This document shows, in pieces, positions 53,836-62,608 of a DNA stretch of 64,000 bases. The DNA is from JBCBAP01 sp038532435 (GTDB taxonomy: Bacteria > Pseudomonadota > Alphaproteobacteria > Rhodobacterales > Rhodobacteraceae). The DNA is taken from assembly GCA_038532435.1 (NCBI GenBank), contig JBCBAP010000011.1, positions 1 through 64,000 of the forward strand, in the 5' to 3' direction. The first letter of the stretch is position 1. The number at the start of each line of letters is the position of its first letter. Under the pieces are notes generated by a model, which was not told the origin of the DNA, ran no database searches, and saw nothing but the letters and a program-made list of their open reading frames with translations. The translations under genes were made by a program, and so were the position numbers.

Positions 53836-54138
53836 ATGATCGAAGCAGTGTTTCTGACCGCGAGCCTAACGGCGCATGTCTGCTCTGACAGGTGCGAGAT
53901 TGCGCTTGAGCCACCGGTACATCACGTCGCGGAGGTTCTTCCGCGCCCGCGCTTCACCGGGGCAGACGATCCGGAGGGCGTGCTCACACCGCGGCCTCGT
54001 CCCAGTGGTGCGCACACGGTGACGCCGTTCGCGACGGCGAAGGCGACGACACCGGCGACCGTACCCGTCCGCCCGGCCGCACCGGGGACCGGTGCAGCGG
54101 CGGTCAGGTATCCCTGGACGGTCGGCCTGCACCGCTGA
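53836..54138 (+). CDS. Hypothetical 100-residue protein
   Basis: Starts MIEAVFLTASLTAHVCSD, with CEIALEPPVHHVAEVLPRPR and a Pro/Thr/Ala-rich second half. The ribosome site AAGGGGG lies 7 bases before the ATG and codon third positions are GC-rich like neighbouring genes. No family recognised. The Pro/Thr-rich tail could be a linker. Possibly part of the plus-strand run that continues with the TolQ-like module. Confidence 0.5.
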   Translation: MIEAVFLTASLTAHVCSDRCEIALEPPVHHVAEVLPRPRFTGADDPEGVLTPRPRPSGAHTVTPFATAKATTPATVPVRPAAPGTGAAAVRYPWTVGLHR

Positions 54139-54265
54139 TCGGCCCCGGGTCCGTCACGGGGAATTATCCTTCTGATGCAGTTGACTCGCACGGGGTCTTC
54201 CTGCCCAATGCGAGGAGGAACTGTGCCTGCTGGCGCCCTGTGATAACTGGTACCGGGATAGAAGT

Positions 54266-54715
54266 ATGATTGCTCCGCGTCGCGTTTTCCGCCCTCTGCT
54301 CGCAGCCCTTACACTCATATTCGGAAGCCTTGGCGCACAGGCGCAGGATGGCTCGGCGCCTGTCTTCTCGCTTGAGCTTAACAACGCCGCGACCACCGCC
54401 GCCGGGGGCTGCCGGCTCACCTATGTGGCGGTGAACCGGACAGGCCGCGCACTGCAGCAGACCGCGCACCAGGTTGCGGTGTTTGATGCGAACGGCATCG
54501 TGCGCCGGTTGCTGGTGCTGGAGTTCGGCGCGCTGTCGGAGAACAAGACGAAGATCGTTCAGTTCGACCTTGGCGATCAGACCTGCGGCGACATCTCCCG
54601 CATCGTTGTGAACGACATTGCCGAATGCACGGGTGCGGGTGGGGAGGCGCTGCAGGATTTCTGCCTCGAGGCGCTGGTGACGCAGTCCCGCACGGATATT
54701 CAGTTCGGCACCTGA
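54266..54715 (+). CDS. Exported hypothetical protein of the TolQ/ExbD-like module
   Basis: A 149-residue protein. The signal peptide (LLAALTLIFGSLGAQAQ) precedes a beta-rich domain with three Cys (GGCRLTYVAVNRTGRAL, DQTCGDISRIVVNDIAEC). FDANGIVRRLLVLEFGALSE looks like the exposed strands of an immunoglobulin-like fold. Not recognised as a known family. It lies 73 bases before the TolQ-like gene on the same strand, so it is probably the periplasmic component of that system. Confidence 0.82.
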   Translation: MIAPRRVFRPLLAALTLIFGSLGAQAQDGSAPVFSLELNNAATTAAGGCRLTYVAVNRTGRALQQTAHQVAVFDANGIVRRLLVLEFGALSENKTKIVQFDLGDQTCGDISRIVVNDIAECTGAGGEALQDFCLEALVTQSRTDIQFGT

Positions 54716-54788
54716 TCCGGGCCGTCCGCGGGGCGCACCCGAGCGCCCGGGGGCCGCGGGCGCCGGTTGAGAAAAAGGAACTGCTCCC

Positions 54789-55436
54789 ATGCCCGACATT
54801 CTGAGCATCATGGCGCTCGATCCGGTCACGCTCATGGTGTTTGTGGCGCTCGGCGTTCTGTCCGTGATCGCGCTCACCGTGTCGTTTTTCAAGTTCATCC
54901 AGTTCGGTCGTCTCGGCGTCGGACGCCTGCGCCTTGCCGAGCGCATTCTGGAGGATTGGCTGAGCGGCCGACCCGACGAGGCGTTCCGATCCGCAAACCA
55001 GCGCCGCACGGTGCTGGCGCGGGTGCTGCAGGCGGTGTTCACCGGTCTTCAGGCCCGACCTGGCGACACAGATTATGCCGAGGAGCTGGCCCGGCAGACC
55101 GCGCTTACGGAGCTTGCACGGATGTCGTCCCGCATGCGTCTGCTGGAGGCGGTCGTTCAGGCCGCTCCGATGCTGGGGCTGCTTGGAACCGTCATCGGCA
55201 TGATCGACGCCTTCGGCACGCTGTCAGTTTCCCAGGGGGCGGTTGATCCTGCCCTGCTCGCCGGAGGTATCTGGACGGCGCTGACCACGACGGCGGTCGG
55301 GCTTGCCATCGCGCTCATCACATTTTTCCTCGCAAACCTGCTGGAGAGCCAGATCGAACGGGAGCGTCAGGCGATCGAGACCCTGATTTCCGCCGCGATC
55401 CACGGACGCATCGGGGCCAACGCAGCGGCGGTCTGA
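54789..55436 (+). CDS. MotA/TolQ/ExbB-family proton channel protein
   Basis: A 215-residue protein with three membrane helices: VTLMVFVALGVLSVIALTVS, APMLGLLGTVIGMIDAFGTL, and IWTALTTTAVGLAIALITFF. The GLLGTVxGMI and TALTTTAVGLxxA segments line the proton path in ExbB/TolQ. It forms a pentamer around ExbD helices and uses proton motive force. Two ExbD-like genes and a TonB-like gene follow within 20 bases of each other. Confidence 0.95.
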   Translation: MPDILSIMALDPVTLMVFVALGVLSVIALTVSFFKFIQFGRLGVGRLRLAERILEDWLSGRPDEAFRSANQRRTVLARVLQAVFTGLQARPGDTDYAEELARQTALTELARMSSRMRLLEAVVQAAPMLGLLGTVIGMIDAFGTLSVSQGAVDPALLAGGIWTALTTTAVGLAIALITFFLANLLESQIERERQAIETLISAAIHGRIGANAAAV

Positions 55437-55439
55437 CCG

Positions 55440-55907
55440 ATGGGCGCCGTCACCGCACCGGCCCTGCGCAAGTCGCTGCCCCGGTCGCGGCGGCGCTACG
55501 GGTTCGCGCTGACGCCTCTGGCGGATGCGATGTTCCAGCTTCTGATCTTCTTCATGCTGTCCTCGAGCCTCACGCCCTTCTCCCTGATCACCATCAAGGG
55601 GGGCGCGGTGCTGGAGGAGACGGCGAACCCGGCAGAGGTCGCCGAGAGCAACGACGATGTCGATGCCGTCGATACCGCCGAGGCCGCGGTCTGGGTCATC
55701 GAGCGGGGCGAAGTGATCGCCGGGCGCCAGCGCTTCGGCTTCGATCGGCTGGACGAACTGTCAGAAACCCTGCGCCTGGTGGGCACGACGGAGGTCCTGA
55801 TTGTCGCCCGGCCCATCGCCGAGGTGCAGGACGTTGTCCGGGTGCTCGAGGCGCTCGCGACCGCTGGTGTGACCTCCGTTCAGGTGGTCACGGCGGAGGG
55901 CGCGTGA
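55440..55907 (+). CDS. ExbD/TolR-family protein with proton-carrying Asp
   Basis: A 155-residue protein with one membrane helix, FALTPLADAMFQLLIFFMLS, which includes the Asp (PLADAMF) essential for proton flow in ExbD/TolR. A periplasmic domain follows with DRLDELSETLRLVG and VLIVARPIAEVQDVVRVLEA, as in the family. It starts 3 bases after the TolQ-like gene. Confidence 0.94.
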   Translation: MGAVTAPALRKSLPRSRRRYGFALTPLADAMFQLLIFFMLSSSLTPFSLITIKGGAVLEETANPAEVAESNDDVDAVDTAEAAVWVIERGEVIAGRQRFGFDRLDELSETLRLVGTTEVLIVARPIAEVQDVVRVLEALATAGVTSVQVVTAEGA

Positions 55908-55926
55908 TGGGCCGCGGGGTGGAGCC

Positions 55927-56355
55927 ATGAAGGAGCTTCTCGCAGGCAGCCGGCGACGCACGGTGGAACTCGACGTCTCACTCGCCATCGTCAATATCGT
56001 GCTGCTGCTCATCTTCTTCTTCCTTGCCACGGGCCGATTGCTCAACCCGGTCGATGCGCGGATCGATCTTGCGGACACGTCCGACCTGCCGCTCGACCAG
56101 CTTCCGTCACCGATCCTCGTGGTTTCCGCGGACGGGAGCTGGGCACTCGATGGCAAGGAACTTGCGGTTGAGAACCTGCAGCTAGGTCTAAACAGCCTGC
56201 CCCTGCCCGAGGATCCGGAGGCGGAGCGCCTCATCCACCTGCTGATCGACAAGGCGGCCCCGGCTTCGGTGCTGCTCGCCATCGTGAACCGGCCCGAGTT
56301 TGACCCGTTCGAGGTCCGGCTCGTGACCCTGCACCGGCGGGGAGGGCGGCTCTGA
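55927..56355 (+). CDS. ExbD/TolR-like protein lacking the usual Asp
   Basis: A 142-residue protein with the same layout. The helix VSLAIVNIVLLLIFFFLATG aligns with the ExbD helix, but the position of the key Asp is hydrophobic, with Asn next to it. The periplasmic part (LPSPILVVSADGSWALDGKE) resembles ExbD domains. A second, possibly proton-silent, subunit may make a mixed ExbD dimer in the channel. Its stop overlaps the next start (TGATG). Confidence 0.87.
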   Translation: MKELLAGSRRRTVELDVSLAIVNIVLLLIFFFLATGRLLNPVDARIDLADTSDLPLDQLPSPILVVSADGSWALDGKELAVENLQLGLNSLPLPEDPEAERLIHLLIDKAAPASVLLAIVNRPEFDPFEVRLVTLHRRGGRL

Positions 56356-58037
56356 TGCTCGACGCGACAGCCGACCGTCGGTCCCACTGGATGATCGCCT
56401 TCGGCATGTCGATGGGCCTGCACATCGCGGCGGTTGTCGCGATCTTCCAGCAGTCCCAGGGGCAGGTGCAGATCCCGTCACCTTCCTCCATCCCGCTCGG
56501 GTTCGAGGTGCGCAGCGTCCGGATCGAGACGGCGGAGATCGAGGCCCTCGAAACGCTGGAGGCATTTGACGCCCTCGAAGGCGAGGGAGAGGTTGCCCCT
56601 CTCGCACCTGATGGCGAGACGCTGGCGGCGGATGATGCTGTCGAGACGCTGACGCCTGCTGACGAGGACCCGGCGCTTGCCGTGCAGAATCCGGATCCCG
56701 TCGAGACCGCGGATGCCACTGTCATCGACGAGCCGGAGGAAGTTGCGGCCCTCACCCCCGACCCGGTAGATGACCTGACGCCTGAACCTGCCGAAACGGT
56801 CACACCGGTCGAGGACATAGCGGAGCTCGAGCCCGAAACGCTCGCCCCCGTCGAGGATGAGGTGCTGGCACCGGCCGAGGATCTCTTCACCCTGCAGTCG
56901 GACACCATCACCGCTCTCGACGATACGCTCCCCCCGGAGGAAGAGATCGCGGCACTCGTTCCCGACACGCTCGAACCCGAAGTGCTGTCCGGTGAGACGG
57001 TGGAAACCCTCGATGCGGCGCCGGTCGTGGTGCCCGAGGGTGCGTTGCAGACGGCGGAACCCCTTTCTCCTCTCGGGTCGACCGGTCAGGACAGGGTGGT
57101 CGAGACCGTGGCGGTTGCCCGCGCCGTTCCCGTCGCCCCGGCGCGCCCCGTTGGCACAGGGACCGCTCCGGCCGACGGTGTCGTCACGATCACGCCCGGT
57201 CAGGGCCAGGCGCTCCGCGCCCTGGGCGCGGACGTGGTCGCACCGCGAGACGAGCCGGTCGTCACCGTCGAGTCCGAGGACACTCCCTCCGTCGCCGTCG
57301 CTCCGGTTGAGGCCGAGCCCGAAACGCTCGTCGCCCGCCAGTCCCTGCCGGATCGCACCCTGCCTGCGCCCCGCCCCACGACGGAACCGGCGACGCCACC
57401 CGCTGCCCCGCCGCAGGATCCGGCACTCACCGCTCTTCTCGAACGGATACGGGACCGGCTCGCGGATGCATGCCTTCTTGCCCTGCCCGAAAACCAGCCC
57501 GGTGGGACGCCGCGGGTCACGGTTATCGCGGCGCAGGAGAGTGCGCTGCGGTCCTTCACTGAAGAGGTCGTCGAACCCACCCGGCTCGACACTCCGGTCG
57601 ATGATCGGCAGGTTTTCGTCGATGAACGTCAGTGCCCCGCTTTGCGTTTTGCCCGCTCGAACGCACGCTATCCGGGCACCCCGGTCACCGTTGGTCTCGC
57701 GCGGGCGGAGATCGAGAGCGGTGACGCGCTCGTGGGTGTTCTTGGCAACGTTGCCGGGCGCTACACCAGCCTCCTGATCGTGGACGACAACGGCGTGGTG
57801 CAGAACCTGCGCCGCTTCGTCAGTTTCTCCGGCGGGGAGGTTACGTTCGATGTGCCCATGACCCGGTCGGGGCCGTCGCGGGACACGAGCCAGCTCCTCG
57901 TGGTTCTCGCAACAGATGGACGGCCCCGGACGGTAACCGAGCAGGCCGGTCAGCTCGCGGAGGACTTTTTCGCCGCGCTGGAGACGGAGCTGGGCACGGA
58001 CCCGCTGATCAGCATCGTCCCTTTCCGCGTGCGCTGA
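56355..58037 (+). CDS. TonB-like transducer with a periplasmic domain shared with the T6SS kinase
   Basis: A 560-residue protein. The N-terminal membrane helix HWMIAFGMSMGLHIAAVVAI contains S-x3-H, the motif by which TonB contacts ExbB/ExbD. Residues 50-350 form a long acidic Pro/Glu/Asp/Thr linker. Residues about 361-560 form a domain with two Cys (ADACLLALPEN, VDERQCPALRF), VAGRYTSLLIVDDNGVVQNL and a QLLVVLATDG strand. The same pattern ends the kinase encoded at 58047-61142. There is no TonB_C domain. It probably spans the periplasm and moves this sensor domain using proton motive force. It is last in the plus-strand module, 9 bases from ppkA. Confidence 0.85.
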   Translation: MLDATADRRSHWMIAFGMSMGLHIAAVVAIFQQSQGQVQIPSPSSIPLGFEVRSVRIETAEIEALETLEAFDALEGEGEVAPLAPDGETLAADDAVETLTPADEDPALAVQNPDPVETADATVIDEPEEVAALTPDPVDDLTPEPAETVTPVEDIAELEPETLAPVEDEVLAPAEDLFTLQSDTITALDDTLPPEEEIAALVPDTLEPEVLSGETVETLDAAPVVVPEGALQTAEPLSPLGSTGQDRVVETVAVARAVPVAPARPVGTGTAPADGVVTITPGQGQALRALGADVVAPRDEPVVTVESEDTPSVAVAPVEAEPETLVARQSLPDRTLPAPRPTTEPATPPAAPPQDPALTALLERIRDRLADACLLALPENQPGGTPRVTVIAAQESALRSFTEEVVEPTRLDTPVDDRQVFVDERQCPALRFARSNARYPGTPVTVGLARAEIESGDALVGVLGNVAGRYTSLLIVDDNGVVQNLRRFVSFSGGEVTFDVPMTRSGPSRDTSQLLVVLATDGRPRTVTEQAGQLAEDFFAALETELGTDPLISIVPFRVR

Positions 58038-58046
58038 CGCGGGATT

Positions 58047-61000
58047 TCACCAACCACCATGGTTGAAGAACGCGAGCGCGGCGGCGCTGGTGCCGCCCCG
58101 CGCTTCGATCTCGTCTGTCACGACGGGGAGGAAGTTTGTGGCCTCGACCACGTCCCGCGCCGCGGCAACCGTGAGCAGCGGCTCATCGCTCACCACCGCT
58201 GTCAGAAGCTGCCCACCCCGTGCCGCCGCGCTCTCCGCATTCAGGGAGAAGCTGAAGGTGAAGGAGCTGTCTGCCTGGGGTACGAGTGTCGAGGTCACGT
58301 TGTGCACCTCTCCTTCCGCGTCGGTCATGAAGAGCCAGATGGAGCGGCCCCGCACCTCCCGCAGGCGTCCGACAACCGTCCCGTTCGCGGCAATCCGGTC
58401 GCTGTCCATCGTGATCACGGGCGGTTGTTCGCCCCGCCCCTGCAGCCCGCGCACGAAGTCGAGCGTCGCGCACTGAGGCTCCCCGACGGCCCGCTGGATC
58501 AGCGAAGGCTGCGCGTCGAACGCGCGCTGGAACATGGTTGGCAGGTCGGAGAAATCGCTGTCGCTCTGCCCGAATGCCTCAAGCTGGCCGGAGTTCCGCC
58601 CGCTCGCGATCCGGGTGGCGTAGTGGCAGACCGGGCCCGCATTGGCGGCGAGGAAACCCTCGCGGGTCGAGATGTCCGGGGTCCGCGCATCTGCTATGTC
58701 CTCCGGCGTTTCGACCTCGGGATCGGTCACTGCGACCTCGCTTTCGAGCATCGAGTCGAGCATCCCCGCCTGCCATGCACCGACTGAAAGCGCACCCGCG
58801 ACCACGATCGCGCCGAGGCTCCCCCAGAGCCAGCCCCGTGATGGCGGATCGGGCTCGGTTTCCTGCGGCGGGAGGGTCTGGCCGAAGGGGCTTGTGCTGC
58901 CTCCGCCGAAGGGTGTCTGCGACTGGTCCCCGTAGCCGCCGCGGTAGCCCGGAGGGTGGGAGAGCTGGGGCGGCAGGCTCATCGCCGCGGATGTGGGGTT
59001 CTGCTGTGGAGGCATGGACCCGGGTGCTAGGGTGCGACCCGGCATCGTGAGACCGCGAAGGCCTGCAGCGTCCATCCGGTCCAGAAGGTCGATCACACCG
59101 GGCATGCCCGGTGGCCGGTGCGCCGGATCAGGCTCCAGCATGTGGCCGAGCACCCGCTGCAATTCCACGGGGATCCCGTCGAGAGGCGGGATCTGCCGCC
59201 GGGCCTCCACCGCCTCATAGACGGTCTCCCCCATAGGGATCGGCGTGCCCCGGACCGCCGCGGCGATCAGCAGGGCCAGCCCGTAAACATCGGTCCACGG
59301 CCCCACGATCCCGTCATAGTGGCCGAGCTGTTCGGGGGAGATGAACTTGAACTTGCCCGCGAGCTGCCCGTGCAGGCTGGCATCGGTCTTTTCCGCCGAC
59401 TTCGCGATCCCGAAGTCGATCAGCACCGCCTCCTCGACTTTGCCATCCCGGAGCATGACATTGTCCGGCGAAAGGTCCCGGTGAATGACCTCCATCCGGT
59501 GCGCCTTCTCAAGCCCCCCGGCGAGGCGGCGCAGCAGACGCTTTGCGTCGCCGAACTTGAGGGGGCCGTTGCGCTCTACCCAATCGGACAGGGGCACGCC
59601 CTCGATGAACTCCATCACGAGGCAATAGCGGTCCAGATCCTGGTCGTGGAGGAAGTTGAAGTAGCGCACGATCTCGGGATGCGTCAGCTTGCAGAGCGTG
59701 TTGGCCTCGCGCAGGAACAGCGCCCGGATCTGGTCCTTGTGCGCAAGATCGTCGAGGACGATCTTGATCGCCACCTGATCGTCCGTGTGGACGTTGCGGC
59801 CGCGATAGACCTCTCCCATCCCGCCCGCGTTGATGCGCGACTGGATCTCGTAGTTGTTGTTGATAATGGTGCCTGGTTCGACCGCGAGCTTGCGCCCTTT
59901 CGGTGCGGAGCGTGCGGCGGGCGGCAGCGCTGCCGGGATGCTGCCGCCAGAGCTCTCGATCTTCGTCCCGTCTGCTGTTTCCGGCTCGGGCGCTTCGATC
60001 CGCGTCTGACCCTCGGGACCCTCCTCCGCATCGGTGCCATCGGCGATCGCATGCGGGTCTTCCGGATTGGAGATCCGGGTCTCGTCTGCAGCATCGTCGC
60101 CAGTGGGCGCTGCGACTTCGGCAGCGTCTTCTGGGATGTCAGCGCTGTTCGGGGTGGTTTCAGACTGCAGGATCTGTGTCCGGTCGGAAAGATCGTCTTC
60201 CGCCTTGGAAGTGATCTCTGTCCCTTCTCCATCCGGTTCGGACAAGGAGGCTATCCGGGTCCGGTCGAAATCCTCTACCGGACTCTCAGACCCAACGGGA
60301 AGGGGCGCAAGCTTGGTCCGCTCGGTGTCGGCGTCCTCCATCCGAGAGGGATCCGTGATCTCATTTGCAGGCTCCCCGGCACCCTCGCCCTCGCTTGCGG
60401 TATCGCTCGGTAAGGGAGCAAGCTGCGTCCGGTCATCATCGGTCGCGTCGGATGTGCCCGGCTCTGGGCTGTTACTGCTCGCGTCCACCTCAGCCGGAGT
60501 GCCGGGAAGTGGGGCGAGCTGGGTCCGATCGTCGTCTTCGACTTCGGGCACGACCGACTCCGCAGTGTGGTCCCCAGTTGAAACATCGTCGGGTAGCGGC
60601 GCCAATCGGGTCCGATCGCCATCCTCGATATCGGAGGTAACTGGCTCAGTGGAGGTATTCTCAAGCTTTTGGTCTTCGCCTGTTGCAGGCAGCGGTGCGA
60701 GCCGCGTTCGATCATTGTCCTCGCCTCGGGACTCGACTGGCTCGGGGGTGTGGTCCTCGGCCGATTGGCCGTCGCCGGTGACGGGCAGCGGTGCAAGCTC
60801 TGTCTTGTCCCCGTCCTCGATCTGGGACGCAGCCCGTTCGGCTATGCGGGTCCGTTCAGCGGGTGCTCCTCCTGCGTCGGGAAGCGGCGCGATGCGGGTG
60901 CGGTCCGCATCGCCGGGCGCCTCCGATCCCGGCAGGGGAGCGATCCGGGTTCGATCCTCCGTCTCCACGGCCCGTTCCGTGATCACGGTCCGGTCTGCGG

Positions 61001-61142
61001 GCAACGGTTCGGCGATCCGCGTGCGCTCTCCCTCCGGCAGTTCCGCCTGACCCGGGGGGAGCGTCTTGTCCTCGGTCGACGTAGACTCCCCCGGCGGCGC
61101 CGTCGGGCCTGAACTGCTGGACGTGTCGGGCGGCTGGGTCAT
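58047..61142 (-). CDS. ppkA: T6SS-linked membrane Ser/Thr protein kinase, PpkA type
   Basis: A 1031-residue kinase. Residues 1-430 are acidic and hold about 16 copies of a motif like DRTRIAPLP. The kinase domain (about 430-695) has NAGGMGEVYRGRNV (glycine loop), VAIKIV (Lys), IHRDLSPDNVML and LIDFGIAKS. A flexible region, one membrane helix (LWGSLGAIVVAGALSVGAW, about 772-792) and an extracytoplasmic domain (834-1031) with two Cys follow, resembling the end of the TonB-like protein. No von Willebrand domain is present. In the T6SS threonine-phosphorylation pathway PpkA phosphorylates an FHA protein and PppA reverses it. It is next to pppA, tagF and tssM. Confidence 0.9.
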   Translation of the reverse strand: MTQPPDTSSSSGPTAPPGESTSTEDKTLPPGQAELPEGERTRIAEPLPADRTVITERAVETEDRTRIAPLPGSEAPGDADRTRIAPLPDAGGAPAERTRIAERAASQIEDGDKTELAPLPVTGDGQSAEDHTPEPVESRGEDNDRTRLAPLPATGEDQKLENTSTEPVTSDIEDGDRTRLAPLPDDVSTGDHTAESVVPEVEDDDRTQLAPLPGTPAEVDASSNSPEPGTSDATDDDRTQLAPLPSDTASEGEGAGEPANEITDPSRMEDADTERTKLAPLPVGSESPVEDFDRTRIASLSEPDGEGTEITSKAEDDLSDRTQILQSETTPNSADIPEDAAEVAAPTGDDAADETRISNPEDPHAIADGTDAEEGPEGQTRIEAPEPETADGTKIESSGGSIPAALPPAARSAPKGRKLAVEPGTIINNNYEIQSRINAGGMGEVYRGRNVHTDDQVAIKIVLDDLAHKDQIRALFLREANTLCKLTHPEIVRYFNFLHDQDLDRYCLVMEFIEGVPLSDWVERNGPLKFGDAKRLLRRLAGGLEKAHRMEVIHRDLSPDNVMLRDGKVEEAVLIDFGIAKSAEKTDASLHGQLAGKFKFISPEQLGHYDGIVGPWTDVYGLALLIAAAVRGTPIPMGETVYEAVEARRQIPPLDGIPVELQRVLGHMLEPDPAHRPPGMPGVIDLLDRMDAAGLRGLTMPGRTLAPGSMPPQQNPTSAAMSLPPQLSHPPGYRGGYGDQSQTPFGGGSTSPFGQTLPPQETEPDPPSRGWLWGSLGAIVVAGALSVGAWQAGMLDSMLESEVAVTDPEVETPEDIADARTPDISTREGFLAANAGPVCHYATRIASGRNSGQLEAFGQSDSDFSDLPTMFQRAFDAQPSLIQRAVGEPQCATLDFVRGLQGRGEQPPVITMDSDRIAANGTVVGRLREVRGRSIWLFMTDAEGEVHNVTSTLVPQADSSFTFSFSLNAESAAARGGQLLTAVVSDEPLLTVAAARDVVEATNFLPVVTDEIEARGGTSAAALAFFNHGGW
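59925..61035 (-). repeat. Array of threonine motifs in the kinase N-terminal region
   Basis: About 16 degenerate copies of [DE]-x-T-[RKQEV]-[IL], often continuing A-x-L-P: DRTRIAPLP, DKTELAPLP, DRTRLAPLP, DRTQLAPLP, ERTKLAPLP, GQTRIEAPE and others, about 20-35 residues apart. The spacers are acidic. The DNA repeats are imperfect, so this is protein-level conservation. Confidence 0.88.
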
Positions 61143-61145
61143 GGC

Positions 61146-61901
61146 TCAGTCTTCCGGCTCCGGTTCGGGCAACTCATCGCAGCGCACGACAACCACGGTC
61201 ACATTGTCCCGTGCGCCACGGTCGATCGTTTCCGCGATCAGGGCGTCACATGCGGCCTGGGGATCTCCGTGGGCGGCGAGCATCTGCGCGATCTCATCAT
61301 CCTCCATATGCTCGTAAAGACCGTCTGAGCAGAGGAGAAACAGATCGCCATTATAGACATGTCCGCGCGCCTCGTCACATTGCGGCTCCGGGCTGACGCC
61401 CACGGCCCGGGTGATCACGTTGCGCCGGGGCCAGTCCCGCGCCTCCTCCTCGGAGATCGATCCGGCCGCGAGCAACTCGCGAACTTCCGTATGATCCACG
61501 GTCTGCTGGCTCAAGGTGCCGTTGCGGTGGAGGTAGATGCGGCTGTCACCGGACCAGATGCAGTTGAACGTGTTCTCGAAGATCAGGAGCGCCACGACAG
61601 TCGCCCCCACGGTAGAGCCGCCGAGTGCGTCGGAGTGATCGAGGATGCGGGAGTTCGCGCGAAACAGCCGCTCCATGAACCGGGCCTCCTGATCCGCCGC
61701 GGCGCTGGGCAGGCCGATGGAGGACACCTCCTCGACGATCGTTTGGCTCGCAAAGTCCCCGGCGTCGTGACCCCCCATGCCATCGGCAACCACCCAGAGC
61801 CCCGCGCTGGGCAGGGTCAACAGGCTGTCCTCGTTGTGGGTCCGCAGGCACCCGGTGTCCGTCTTCGACCCGGTGGCGAAGCCGAAAAACACATTGGTCA
61901 C
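61146..61901 (-). CDS. pppA: PP2C-family protein phosphatase PppA
   Basis: A 251-residue phosphatase with all PP2C metal motifs: TGCLRTHNEDSLLT, LWVVADGMGGHDAGDFAS, WSGDSRIYLHRNG, FLLCSDGLYEHMEDDE and DRGARDNVTVVVV. It reverses threonine phosphorylation by the neighbouring kinase. Its start overlaps the tagF stop by four bases (61898-61901), and its stop lies 3 bases before the kinase gene. Confidence 0.96.
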   Translation of the reverse strand: MTNVFFGFATGSKTDTGCLRTHNEDSLLTLPSAGLWVVADGMGGHDAGDFASQTIVEEVSSIGLPSAAADQEARFMERLFRANSRILDHSDALGGSTVGATVVALLIFENTFNCIWSGDSRIYLHRNGTLSQQTVDHTEVRELLAAGSISEEEARDWPRRNVITRAVGVSPEPQCDEARGHVYNGDLFLLCSDGLYEHMEDDEIAQMLAAHGDPQAACDALIAETIDRGARDNVTVVVVRCDELPEPEPED

Positions 61902-62599
61902 AGATGATCCTCCACCGGGCGGATGCGTTCCGCCTCTCTTGTCGCTTCGCGCAGGAGCCAGACGAGGCTCTCCGCGTTCGGTGCTCCATCCTCCGAAAGG
62001 AAGATCGCTGCCCGCTGGTTGCGGTCAGGACCCCACCAGTAGGTGCGTCCGGCAACGGCCCGCATGTGATCCGCCTGCGCCACGTCCGTGAGCAGCCGAC
62101 CGAGGCCTGCGCGGGCGTTTGTCGCCCAAAGCGTTCCGGTCAGGTCGTAGCCCTCCGCCGGGTCCGGCGGAACCAGCCGTCCGATGCGGGCGAGGAGACC
62201 CGCCGCCCCCGCCGCCGGATCTGCCTCCTGCAGAACCGCGGTCTCCACCGCCTCGTAAAACCCCTGATCGAGGTCGATGACGGGGGGCAGGGCGGACTGA
62301 CCCACCCGCATGACCATGAGTGGATAGCGCCGCCCGACCCGGTCGCGAAACGCGAAGAACACGCCGCTGAGCGCCGCCGCCCGGTCGAAGGCGCTGGTGT
62401 CGAAGACGTCGGGCCCGATCCAGAACCGGATCGGCGCGGATCCGTCATAGATCTGGTCCCACTCCCCGGCGAGAATGTCCCGCGCTCCAGTCAGCGCGCT
62501 GTCCAGCCAGGGTTGCAGCCGCGCCTCCACCCCGTCCGCAAGGCCGGCGCTGACGAAGTCACCGAAGGAGGGGTGTTTGCCAAAGAGACCGAGGGTCAT
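61898..62599 (-). CDS. tagF: T6SS-associated protein TagF
   Basis: A 233-residue protein beginning MTLGLFGKHPSFGDFVSAGL, the TagF hallmark (GxFGKxPxxGDF), with a small domain including FWIGPDVFDTSAFDRAAALS. TagF represses T6SS post-translationally in Pseudomonas. A normal-length separate gene, not fused to pppA as in some species. Confidence 0.95.
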   Translation of the reverse strand: MTLGLFGKHPSFGDFVSAGLADGVEARLQPWLDSALTGARDILAGEWDQIYDGSAPIRFWIGPDVFDTSAFDRAAALSGVFFAFRDRVGRRYPLMVMRVGQSALPPVIDLDQGFYEAVETAVLQEADPAAGAAGLLARIGRLVPPDPAEGYDLTGTLWATNARAGLGRLLTDVAQADHMRAVAGRTYWWGPDRNQRAAIFLSEDGAPNAESLVWLLREATREAERIRPVEDHL

Positions 62600-62608
62600 C
62601 GCACACCC

